A DNA stretch of 32,274 bases, taken from Streptomyces ossamyceticus (GTDB lineage Bacteria > Actinomycetota > Actinomycetes > Streptomycetales > Streptomycetaceae). Location of the stretch: assembly GCF_001418475.1 (NCBI RefSeq), contig NZ_LIQX01000079.1, positions 1 to 32,274 on the forward strand, read 5' to 3'. Below the pieces are notes generated by a model. That model was not told the DNA's origin. It saw only the letters and a list, made by a program, of their open reading frames with translations, and did not search any database. The position numbers and the translations under genes are program-made. This document shows positions 22,550-30,187 of this stretch, piece after piece (position 1 is the first letter of the stretch; the number at the start of each line of letters is the position of its first letter).

Positions 22550-24375
22550 CGGCGCCCTCCGCTCCGGTCGTGCTGGTACCGGTAGACCACCGCGTCCTTG
22601 TCGCGGTAGACGGGGACGTAACCCCACGTCTTGGACAGGGCGGTGTCCGTGCGCCGCACGGTGTCGGCCGGCAGGACCCCTCTGAGGTAGAGCTCGGCGG
22701 CCTGGGCCCGGCTCAGGATGATGTAGGCGGGCCGTTCCGCGGTGGTCCGCCGGAGGAACGGCTCCAGGCCCTTCACGGGGTCCTCCACCAGCCGTCGCCG
22801 GTCGTCGATCTCCTGCTCGTCCAACTGAACCCTCGGGTTCGTGTCGTAGCGCAGATACAGACCGGGGACGGCCGAGGTCAGGGAGACGACCGTGGACCCG
22901 GGAGGGGCGGTGGCGGCCACGAACTGCCCGGCGGCGGCCTCGCCCTCGGTGAAGTGGTTCGCCGCTTCCTTGCCGTAGTAGCCGAAGAACAGCCCCGTGA
23001 GCAGGGCCAGCAGCAGCGGATAGACCACGAGCATGCGCAGGCGCGGACGCCGGCCCCACTGGAAGAGGAGCGCCGAGATCAGCAGGGCGGCCGCGGGCAG
23101 CGCGAACAGATAGGCGCGGAAGATCATCTCCCCGCCGTAGGAATTCGCCACGAGCGTCGGCAGAGGGGCCAGGACCAGCAGGAGAAGGCCGGTGCGGCGG
23201 ACCCAGGGGCGGACGAGGAAGGCGACGGCCGCCAGAAGGAACACGCCGGCCGACAGCCCCCGGTCGACCCAGGACACCACGACCTGGCCCGGGGCGGCGG
23301 AGCCCAACGCGGCCAGCCCGGAGGTGACATTGGTGTCGGGCCGCAGCAGGGCGCCCAGGAAGTCGTTGAGGTTCTCCGAGAGATACGGCCGGGCCACGGT
23401 GGCACCCCAGGCCGCGGCCAGAACAACCGCGCCGGCCAGGACCGGCAGGACGACCCGTCGGTTGCGGCGCGGAAGGGACAGCGCGACCAGTGCGCTGATC
23501 AGCATCAGCGGAGTCAACGGGTGCGACGAGACGATGACGGCCTCGAGCGGCACGATCAGCGCGAAACGCCCGGCACGCCATCGGCCGACGGGGCCGCCGG
23601 AGTCCGTGTCGTACAGCGTCGAGTTGGGCAACTGACCCATCGTGAGGGCGATCACCGTCACGAACAGCAGGAAGGTGAAGGCCTGGGGAGCGAAGTAGTC
23701 CTGCCCCACCCATGAGCACGAGTAGTAGATCCACGCCCCGCCCCAGATCAGCCGACGGTCACGCGTCACCGTGCGGAAGAGCAGCAACAGGGGGGCGAGC
23801 AGTACCACGTTGAAGACGGGCGGGGCCCAGGCCGCGTAGCCCAGCGCCGAATCCAGGCCGGTGGCCTGGAGGAAGAGCGCGTTGAGGTCGAAGAATCCCG
23901 GCCATTGGTTGTAGATGTCGAGCTTGCCCGCGCCCGGTACCTCGCCGTCGTGGCGGATCACGGCGTCGACGACCGCCACGTGCTTCCAGGCCCAGCTGTA
24001 ACGCAGTGTCGGGTAGAGCAGGGTGGGCGTCGCGTGGATCACCGCGATGAGCCCCAGGACGTACCCCGCGAGCCAGCCGCTCCGGGTCCGTCGGTCCGTC
24101 AGCGCCAGGCAGAAGCCGAAGACGAGCAGCGCGGGGGCGACCCAGAAGAGCGCCGGCAGCACCTGGAGCAGGCCGTAGTCGCGCATTCCGTCGAGTTCCA
24201 CATGGCGCAGCGACGCGAGCCAGAGCGCGAGGGCGAGGGGGAGGGCGACTCGTACGGTCCACTGACGGGGTGTGGTTCCGTGTGGCCGGCGTCGGTCGGC
24301 CGGGCCGGGGCGCCGCGCGACGGTACTGGTGATCGAGGCCATGCGCCAGAGCGTCAACGTCTGGAGCTTGCCCAT
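22546..24375 (-). CDS. Large polytopic membrane protein, GT-C or polymerase-like
   Basis: About 609 residues. After a basic N terminus there are roughly 11-13 hydrophobic helices up to about residue 480, then a soluble C-terminal domain (about 485-609; AAGQFVAATAPPGSTVVSL...WGYVPVYRDKDAVVYRYQ). An N-terminal membrane bundle plus an extracytoplasmic tail is the layout of GT-C glycosyltransferases that use polyprenyl-phosphate sugars; an O-antigen-type polymerase is another option. No diagnostic catalytic motif was identified, so function stays open. ATG 24375, with GGGAG about eight bases upstream, is preferred to ATG 24342, which has no ribosome site. It leads a two-gene leftward operon (TTGA overlap) and diverges from the phosphoesterase gene. 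Confidence 0.8.
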   Translation of the reverse strand: MGKLQTLTLWRMASITSTVARRPGPADRRRPHGTTPRQWTVRVALPLALALWLASLRHVELDGMRDYGLLQVLPALFWVAPALLVFGFCLALTDRRTRSGWLAGYVLGLIAVIHATPTLLYPTLRYSWAWKHVAVVDAVIRHDGEVPGAGKLDIYNQWPGFFDLNALFLQATGLDSALGYAAWAPPVFNVVLLAPLLLLFRTVTRDRRLIWGGAWIYYSCSWVGQDYFAPQAFTFLLFVTVIALTMGQLPNSTLYDTDSGGPVGRWRAGRFALIVPLEAVIVSSHPLTPLMLISALVALSLPRRNRRVVLPVLAGAVVLAAAWGATVARPYLSENLNDFLGALLRPDTNVTSGLAALGSAAPGQVVVSWVDRGLSAGVFLLAAVAFLVRPWVRRTGLLLLVLAPLPTLVANSYGGEMIFRAYLFALPAAALLISALLFQWGRRPRLRMLVVYPLLLALLTGLFFGYYGKEAANHFTEGEAAAGQFVAATAPPGSTVVSLTSAVPGLYLRYDTNPRVQLDEQEIDDRRRLVEDPVKGLEPFLRRTTAERPAYIILSRAQAAELYLRGVLPADTVRRTDTALSKTWGYVPVYRDKDAVVYRYQHDRSGGRR

Positions 24376-24793
24376 GAGGGACTCTCCCGGGGAGCCGGTG
24401 CTCCGACGTCGGTCCCCGGTCGAGGGCTTGCGTCGGGACGAGGTGGCCGTCGCAGGCCCGCGCCGTGACGGGGCCGGCCGGGCGGGCGCGGGGCCGTGAT
24501 GCCCGGCCCCGGCTCCCGGGGCGGACCTGCCGCCCCCTCGGAGAGGCGGACAGGGGCATCGACGCGACTCATGTGCCACTCCCCGGATACGGAACTGCCT
24601 GCGGGTCACCCCAGCGGAGGGCCGATGGGCGAAACCGGCTGACGGGAATCCGGTCGGGTGGCGCACGTCAGCGATCCACGGCTACCGATATGGGGTATTA
24701 GTACTCATTGTGAACGTTCTGTCGATCACTGCAAGCGGCGGTTTCCGGCGGGCACGCAGAACAGCGCGACGGAGCGGTGATGGAGGGACGGCG
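24376..24793. other. Divergent intergenic region with an AT-rich promoter island
   Basis: No gene recognised in this 418-bp gap. The AT-rich part is at 24685-24735. On the minus strand TTGCAG (24734-24729), 17 bp and ACAATG (24711-24706) are followed by GTACTAATACCCCATATC (24704-24687), a weak relative of operators A, B and D with nearly the same layout. The small perfect palindrome GAACGTTC is at 24712-24719. GGAGG near 24783 is the ribosome site of the phosphoesterase gene. Confidence 0.4.
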
Positions 24794-25682
24794 ATGAGAT
24801 CGCGAGGGACGAGGACGGTACCGGGGCCGGGGGGCCCGGCGGCGAGGGGGCTCGTCGCCTGGGCGGCCGTCATGGCGATGGTCCTGATGGCGGACGGCTG
24901 CGACAGCGCGGCGTCCCGGTCCGGGGTCCCGTCCGGACCATGTCGTCGTGGTGGTCGAGGAGAACCGCGGGTACGACCAGATCATCGGAAGTGCCGACGC
25001 CCCGTACCTCAACGAACGGGCCCTGCGGGGCGCCTCCCTCACCGAGTTCTACGCCATCACCCATCCGAGTCAGCCCAATTACCTGGCGATGTTCGCGGGG
25101 TCCACGCTGGGGGTGCGCAACGACAGCTGCCCGCACACCCTCACGGCCCGGAACCTCGGCTCTCAACTCCTCCAGGCCGACCTCACCTTCGCCGGTTACG
25201 CGCAGAGCATGCCCCGTGTCGGCTACACCGGCTGCAGAAGTGGTGCCTACGCGCGTCGCCACAACCCCTGGGTGAACTTCAGCAACCTTCCCGCCTCCGT
25301 CAACCGCCCGTGGACCGACTTCCCGCGCTCCTTCGAGGATCTGCCGACCGTCTCCTTCGTCATCCCGGACCTGGAGCACGACATGCACGACGGCAGTGTG
25401 CGGAAGGCGGACACCTGGCTCCGGGACAACCTGGGCGACTACGCGGACTGGGCGATGACCCGCAACAGCCTGCTGGTGGTCACCTGGGACGAGGACGAGT
25501 CACAGGGCGAGCTGTCCAACCGGATTCCCACCCTTCTCGTCGGCGAGGGCGTGAAGCCGGGCGAGCATTCCCAGCCGAACAACCTGTACGGACTGCTGCG
25601 CACCCTGCTGGACGCGTATGACCTGGAGCCGCTGGGGCACAGCGCCGACGCGGAAGCCCTGGACGTGTGGACCGATGGCTGA
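24794..25682 (+). pseudogene. Phosphoesterase-family lipoprotein gene with one frameshift
   Basis: ATG 24794 with GGAGGG upstream encodes an export signal (LVAWAAVMAMVLMADGCDS) with a possible lipobox Cys. Around 24920-24935 the frame changes by one base, after which PDHVVVVVEENRGYDQIIG starts a complete domain of the phosphoesterase family that includes phospholipase C and acid phosphatases. Visible motifs are EENRGYD, THPSQPNYLAMFAG, IPDLEHDMHDG and VTWDEDE. With the frameshift the enzyme would lack its export signal; from an internal GTG (24948) it would be a 244-residue cytosolic protein. A single indel in a G/C run may be a sequence error, so the pseudogene call is less firm than for the others. 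It is divergent from the membrane-protein operon. Confidence 0.7.
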
Positions 25683-25764
25683 GGGGAATGCCGTGAATCC
25701 TGCGAGCGCGAGGCTCATCCAGCGGGTCCGTCCGGCCCTTCGCCAGGTCCCCGACGGCGGGAGG

Positions 25765-25787
25765 TAGCGTATGTTTACACCGTATAT
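25765..25787 (+). promoter_or_regulatory. Operator (site C) upstream of tetR
   Basis: GTTTACACCGTATAT at 25773-25787 matches GTWTACNNNGTAWAC in 11 of 12 defined positions. TAGCGT at 25765-25770 is a plausible -10, which would put the transcription start inside the dyad, 40 bp before the tetR ATG. No TTGAC element is present here. This is the expected location for autorepression by a TetR protein. Confidence 0.65.
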
Positions 25788-25826
25788 GCCGGGGTGGTTG
25801 CCGACCGGGTGTGAGGAGGCAGGACG

Positions 25827-26549
25827 ATGGAGAAGCCCTCGGGAACCGACCCGAGCAGGCGTGCCAGCGACCGCGGGCGGTACGGCAGGCTCAGCCGGGA
25901 ACGTGTCCTGGCCGCCGCCCTGGAACTGGTCGACCGCGAAGGGCTTTCCGCCCTGAGCATGCGCCGTCTGGGCGCCGAGCTCGGCGTGGAGGCGATGGCG
26001 CTCTACCGATACGCGGCGAGCAAGGACGCCCTCCTCGACGGCCTCGTCGAGGCCCTCTACCTGGAACTGGAGGGACGCCTGGCCGCGGAACCCGCGACCG
26101 ACGCCGTCGAGGGCGGATGGCGCTCCGGGCTCCACCGCATCGCCCGGGCGACGTACGAGGTCTGCCTCGCCCATCCGCAGGCCGTGCCGCTTCTCGCCAC
26201 GCGCATGCTCGCGGTCCCGCTGGCCCGGCGTCCGCTCGCCGTTCTGCGCGACCACGAACGGGTGCTCGCCCTGCTGCGGGGGGCAGGGCTCGACGAGACC
26301 CGGACCTCCGCCGTCTTCCGGGCGTACACCGCCTGGCTCCTCGGTTACCTCTCCGTGGAACTGCGCCCCATGGTGGACAACCCGGACGAGACGGATCCCG
26401 CCTTCCGCATGGGACTGCACCGCCTTTCGCCCCAGGAACTGCCCACGCTGAGGGAGACCGCCGCGGCGCTCGCCGAGCAGGGCGGGCCGGAGGGGCTGGC
26501 CACCGGTCTGGACGCCCTGCTCGACCGGCTGGTGGGCGGCGAAGCGTAG
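25827..26549 (+). CDS. TetR-family transcriptional repressor, candidate regulator of the locus
   Basis: 240 residues. The N-terminal helix-turn-helix is clear (LSRERVLAAALELVDREGLSALSMRRLGAELGVEAMALYRY, about residues 20-60), with the LY(R/H)Y end typical of TetR proteins. The C-terminal domain resembles the TetR_C tetracycline-repressor-like class (LHRIARATYEVCLAHPQAVPLLATR), which binds a small ligand. ATG 25827 has GGAGG upstream, and a 9-bp stem terminator follows the stop, so it is a single-gene unit. The dyad at its promoter recurs before three exopolysaccharide-related operons, so it is the best candidate for their regulator; the ligand is unknown. Confidence 0.9.
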   Translation: MEKPSGTDPSRRASDRGRYGRLSRERVLAAALELVDREGLSALSMRRLGAELGVEAMALYRYAASKDALLDGLVEALYLELEGRLAAEPATDAVEGGWRSGLHRIARATYEVCLAHPQAVPLLATRMLAVPLARRPLAVLRDHERVLALLRGAGLDETRTSAVFRAYTAWLLGYLSVELRPMVDNPDETDPAFRMGLHRLSPQELPTLRETAAALAEQGGPEGLATGLDALLDRLVGGEA

Positions 26550-26579
26550 CGGGGCCGACATCGTCACGCAGGGTCACAT

Positions 26580-26603
26580 GGTGGGCCCGAGGGCGGGCCC
26601 ACC
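26580..26603 (+). terminator. Hairpin terminator after tetR
   Basis: GGTGGGCCC (26580-26588) and GGGCCCACC (26595-26603) form a perfect 9-bp stem with a 6-base loop, 31 bp after the tetR stop. Confidence 0.7.
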
Positions 26604-26604
26604 G

Positions 26605-27002
26605 TACGTCCGCTCGCGTATCGGGTCGGCTCCGCGAACGCCCTGCTCGGCGGCGGTGTCCTCGCGGCACAGCGACGCCCGCTCGGTCCCGGCGGGCACC
26701 TACGACCTCGCGTCCATGAACTTCGTGGCCGGGAGCGTCACCGAGGACCCGGACGAGTTCGCCGACTTCTGCCGGCCTTCGCCATGTCCGTGCCCCGGGT
26801 GGCCCTCTCGTCGCCTCCTTCATGGGGAACATGCCGACCTACCGCATAGGCGTCGCGTCGCGTTGGCCGGGCTGCTCGGTGGACCGCGCGATCGTGCGCC
26901 GGGTCTTCGCCCCCGTACACCGAGCGGCTCGGGGGCACCCGCATCGAGCCGCCCCCACCCTGCCCGACTGCGGAGACACCGGCATGGTGCTGATGAGAGC
27001 CG
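26605..27002 (+). pseudogene. Degraded methyltransferase-like gene remnant
   Basis: Recognisable pieces lie in order but in different frames: TYDLASMNFVAGSVTEDPDEFADFC at 26698-26772, a G-poor rewritten stretch, then NMPTYRIGVASRWPGCSVDRAIVRRVFAP from about 26822, and DCGDTGMVLMRA just before 27002. The pattern resembles the C-terminal half of a class I AdoMet-dependent methyltransferase family common in Streptomyces (after a post-motif loop ending in SFM and NMPTYRIG). There is no usable start or intact AdoMet motif, so it is a remnant. The family assignment is from memory of sequence pattern and is tentative. Confidence 0.55.
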
Positions 27003-28847
27003 TCAGTACTCGGCAGTCACCTCCCACGGGGCTAGGTACCGCGCCCTGACCGACGCGCCGCCCGGGGAGTTGAGCGACTTCCCCAGCTGGAAGGCCGTGT
27101 CGACCAGGGCGATGTGACTGAACGCCTGGGGGGTGTTCCCGAGCTGCCGGTGCCGTTGCGGATCCCACTGCTCGGACAGCAGCCCCACGTCGTTGCGGAT
27201 GTCCAGGACCCTCTCGAACGTCTCGCACGCCTCCTCGGGCCGCCCGGTCGCGGCGAGCGCGTCGGCGAACCACAGCGAACACGCGACGAACGTCCCCTCG
27301 GGCCCGTGCAGCCCGTCCACGCCGTGCACCCCGTGCCGGATGTCCGCGTAACGGCGGAGGAACCCGTCCTCCGCCAGCGACCTGCTCGCCTCGACGGTGC
27401 CGAGCACCCTCTCGTCATGCGCGGGGAGGAAACCGAGCTTCGGGATCAGCAGCGTCGAGGCGTCCAGCGCCCGGGAACCGTAGGACTGCACGAAGGACCG
27501 CTGCCGCTCGTCCCAGCCCTCCCGGCACACCTCCTGGTGCACCTCGTCGCGCATGGCCCGCCAGCGCTGCGCCGAACCGTTGATTCCCAGCATGTGCGCC
27601 ATGCGCAGCGCGCGGTCGGCGGCGACCCAGGTCATCACCTTCGAGTGGACGAAATGGCGCCGGGGCCCACGCACCTCCCACAGGCCCTCGTCGGGCTCCC
27701 GCCAGTGCTCACCGAGATAGCTCATCAGCGAGTTCACCAGGCTCCACATGTGGTGCTGGATGGGGATACCTGCGCGCAGCGCGAGATGGAGCGTGTCCAG
27801 CACCTCTCCGTAGACGTCCAACTGGAGCTGGTTCACCGCCGCGTTACCGAAGCGGACGGGCTGCGAGCCCTGGTATCCGGGCAGCCACATCGCCTCCGAC
27901 TCCTGGAGCCGTCGCTGTCCCGCCAGGCCGTAGAGCGCCTGCAGATCCGCCGGATCGCCCGCGATGGCCCGCAGCAGCCAGTTCAGCCAGGCCTCCGCCT
28001 CGTCCTGGAACCCGCTGCGCAGCAGACAGGACAGGGTGAGCGTGGCGTCGCGGAGCCAGCAGAACCGGTAGTCCCAGTTGCGCTCACCGCCGATGCATTC
28101 CGGCAGGGAGGTCGTCGGCGCCGCGACGATGCCGCCCGTGGGCGCGTAGGTGAGTGCCTTGAGCGTGATCAGCGAGCGCACCACCGCCTCGCGCCAGGGC
28201 CCCCGGTAGCGGCACTGGGACGCCCAGTCCTCCCAGAAGTCGAGGGTGCGGGCGAGCGCGGCGTGCGGATCGCCCCAGCCGGGGCCGGGCAGATGGGAGG
28301 GCGACCAGATGAGCATCAGGGTCAGGTGTTCGCCCGCCGAGACCCGGAAGTCGAAGCGGGTGCGGTTGTCGCAGGACTGGACCCGGACCCGCTGATCGGC
28401 GCCCAGCCAGACGGAGTCGGGGCCCGCCACCGCGAGGGTGTACGTCTCGGCGGAGCGAGTCCAGGGGACCACGCGCCCGTGGTGGAAGCGCAGTCTCAGC
28501 TCTCCCCGCATGTCGACGCTTCCCGCGAGGCCCTCGATCCGGCGCAGCAGGCATGGCGTACCGGTGCGCGGCGGCATGAAGTCCGTGACCTTCACGGCAC
28601 CCGAGACGGTCTCCCAGAAGGAGTCCAGCACCAGGCTGTTGCCGCGGTACGCCCTGCGGTTGCAGGTCTCGGCTCCTGCCGGTGAGACCCGCCAATACCC
28701 GTTGTCCGGCGTCCCCAGCAGTGCCGCGAAGCAGGCGGGGGAGTCGAAGCGGGGCAGACACAGCCAGTCCACCGACCCGTCCCGGCCGACAAGGGCTGCC
28801 GTCTCCAGGTCACCGATGATGGCGTAGTCCTCGATCAGCCCGGCCAT
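27003..28847 (-). CDS. GH15 family alpha-glycosidase (trehalase/glucoamylase-like)
   Basis: 614 residues, full length for bacterial GH15 enzymes. The N terminus has the family opening (MAGLIEDYAIIGDLETAALVGRDGSVDWLCLPRFDSPACFAALLG). The (alpha/alpha)6 barrel includes ERNWDYRFCWLRDA and, near the end, LLSEQWDP, which holds a likely catalytic Glu. There is no signal peptide. In actinobacteria closely similar proteins include trehalases and enzymes of unknown substrate, so hydrolysis of trehalose or a malto-oligosaccharide is the best guess. ATG 28847 has only a weak ribosome site; no better start is visible. It stands alone, facing the methyltransferase remnant, and no link to the polysaccharide genes is evident. 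Confidence 0.9.
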   Translation of the reverse strand: MAGLIEDYAIIGDLETAALVGRDGSVDWLCLPRFDSPACFAALLGTPDNGYWRVSPAGAETCNRRAYRGNSLVLDSFWETVSGAVKVTDFMPPRTGTPCLLRRIEGLAGSVDMRGELRLRFHHGRVVPWTRSAETYTLAVAGPDSVWLGADQRVRVQSCDNRTRFDFRVSAGEHLTLMLIWSPSHLPGPGWGDPHAALARTLDFWEDWASQCRYRGPWREAVVRSLITLKALTYAPTGGIVAAPTTSLPECIGGERNWDYRFCWLRDATLTLSCLLRSGFQDEAEAWLNWLLRAIAGDPADLQALYGLAGQRRLQESEAMWLPGYQGSQPVRFGNAAVNQLQLDVYGEVLDTLHLALRAGIPIQHHMWSLVNSLMSYLGEHWREPDEGLWEVRGPRRHFVHSKVMTWVAADRALRMAHMLGINGSAQRWRAMRDEVHQEVCREGWDERQRSFVQSYGSRALDASTLLIPKLGFLPAHDERVLGTVEASRSLAEDGFLRRYADIRHGVHGVDGLHGPEGTFVACSLWFADALAATGRPEEACETFERVLDIRNDVGLLSEQWDPQRHRQLGNTPQAFSHIALVDTAFQLGKSLNSPGGASVRARYLAPWEVTAEY

Positions 28848-28989
28848 GAGGGGACATCGCCGTAACCACTTGATGTCACGGTGTCAATTTTAGGATCGGC
28901 GCCCACCCGCCGCACCCGGACGCCTGGCCGCCGGCGGAAGACGTCCGGCTCTCTGTCCCGTTCACGCTGTCCCCGGCTCCCGCCCTGCT

Positions 28990-29225
28990 CTCGCCCCGCT
29001 CCACGGCGCACACGCCGGGCAGATGGAGAAAGGCCGGGGTGACCACCGCGCCGATCAGGCCTGCGCCGATGAAGGTCGCGTACCCCGATCGCGGCGGCGG
29101 CGGCGGGCGCGGCGAGGGCGTAGGAGAGGGCAGGCGCGCGAGGGAGACGAACCAGTCCACGCTGGACACCCGGCCCAGCAGCGCGGTCGGTACAGTCCCT
29201 GCTTCGCCGTCGCCCAGGTGGTGAT
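28990..29225 (-). pseudogene. MFS transporter C-terminal remnant
   Basis: On the minus strand TWATAKQGL (about 29216) in one frame and LLGRVSSVDWFVSLARLP (from 29181), then ATFIGAGLIGAVVTPAFLHLPG in another, match the C-terminal loop and last helices of macrolide/tetracenomycin-type MFS exporters, which usually read LLGRVSSVDWF and end with GALG-like glycine-rich helices. The N-terminal helices are absent and the intervening segment is Pro-rich nonsense. It is clearly a fragment. Nothing else was recognised in 28848-28989. Confidence 0.6.
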
Positions 29226-29283
29226 CCTTTCGCAGGTCATATCGGTGCGTCTCGCCATCGGTGCCCACGCGAGGCGGGCCGCC

Positions 29284-29353
29284 GGGGATGCCCGCAGGGG
29301 GCTCACTGGGGGTGCCCGCAGGGGGGGCTCACCGGGGGTGCCCGCCGGGTCTC
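29284..29353. repeat. Imperfect 24-26-bp tandem repeat, about 2.7 units
   Basis: Units begin at 29284, 29308 and 29334 and share the core GGTGCCCGC, a G run and GCTCAC. They lie just beyond and into the stop of the anti-sigma-type gene. The length differences come from G-run slippage. No function is evident. Confidence 0.7.
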
Positions 29354-29825
29354 ATCCCAGCCGCATCGCCAGGGTCACCGCGGCCCCCGCCCCGGTGGTG
29401 TCCGTCGTGACCGTCAGCCGGTCGGTGACCAGACGGGCGAGCCAGAGGCCACGGCCGCGGCAGGCCTCGGTGAGACCGGGGAGCAGTTCGGGGATGGCGG
29501 GGACGAAGCCGGGGCCCTCGTCGGTGATACGGCACTCCAGCTCGTCCGGGAGGCGGCGCAGCTCCAGATGGCCGCGGCCGCCGGCGTGCTCGACCGCGTT
29601 GCTGGCGATCTCGCTGACGGCGAGCGTGAACTCGCCGAGCCGTACCCCGCAGAGGCCCGCCGAGGCCGCCGTGTCCTCCACCTGGGCCCGTACCTGGGCC
29701 AGGTTCTCTCCGGTGAAGTGCCGTTTCAGCAGAAGCGTTTCGGGGCCGCGCGCGGGAAGGTCGAGGGCGCCTCCGCGCGGACCGCCCGTTGCGCCGCTTC
29801 CACAGCCTGTCTCCCCGCCCGGCAT
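29352..29825 (-). CDS. Anti-sigma factor-type ATP-binding protein (RsbW/SpoIIAB-like HATPase)
   Basis: 157 residues with a GHKL ATPase fold: N box EIASNAVEHAGG, G1 box DEGPGF and G2 box GRGLWLARLV. These are single-domain serine kinases or anti-sigma factors of the RsbW group, which are abundant in Streptomyces. The first 40 or so residues are Gly-rich and variable. ATG 29825 is preferred because GAGGAGG lies eight bases upstream; the open frame to 30095 lacks such a site. No sigma factor or anti-anti-sigma partner is adjacent, so its target lies elsewhere. Confidence 0.88.
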   Translation of the reverse strand: MPGGETGCGSGATGGPRGGALDLPARGPETLLLKRHFTGENLAQVRAQVEDTAASAGLCGVRLGEFTLAVSEIASNAVEHAGGRGHLELRRLPDELECRITDEGPGFVPAIPELLPGLTEACRGRGLWLARLVTDRLTVTTDTTGAGAAVTLAMRLG

Positions 29826-30105
29826 CGCGGCCGCCTCCTCTCGATGGGTGTCGATGGGCCCGGGCACGGGGCGCTGGGCGTCAAAGGCGAACTGCCACAC
29901 ATCGCCCACGCTAGCCGTGCTCGCCCGATGAGTACCCAGGAGATCGAGTGGGCATCGCGCCTGGTCGAAACCGTACGTAACCGATCGAGCCGTGATCGTT
30001 TCCGCTCGACATCGGCTGATCGGCGACGTCCGTCGATCACGGCAACACCGGCTCCGCTCCCCGCGGTCCGGGTGGCCGGCGCCACGGGAGGGCATGCGTC
30101 AGTAC
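29826..30105. other. Intergenic region without recognised gene
   Basis: It contains the 5' region of the anti-sigma-type gene. A minus-strand TAGCGT near 29910 is a weak -10 candidate. Several GATCG/CGATC words occur at 29975-30045, but no convincing dyad with fixed spacing. Confidence 0.35.
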
Positions 30106-30132
30106 GCCCCACCCACCCTGAGGGGGTGGGGC
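30106..30132 (-). terminator. Hairpin terminator after the solute-binding protein gene
   Basis: GCCCCACCC (30106-30114) pairs with GGGTGGGGC (30124-30132) across a 9-base loop, 56 bp beyond the stop of the solute-binding protein gene. No permease gene intervenes. Confidence 0.65.
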
Positions 30133-30187
30133 CGTGGTGATCAGTGCGGTGCGGCGTCCGATCGGCAAAGGCTCCGAAGCCCTCCCC

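Noticed and set aside
24696..24734. Riboswitch or structured leader upstream of the membrane operon
   Set aside because: Only a short palindrome and promoter-like words are visible; no conserved aptamer features were recognised.
29284..29353. Attachment site or transposon end from the repeated units
   Set aside because: The repeats are contiguous and imperfect, with no integrase, transposase or target duplication nearby.
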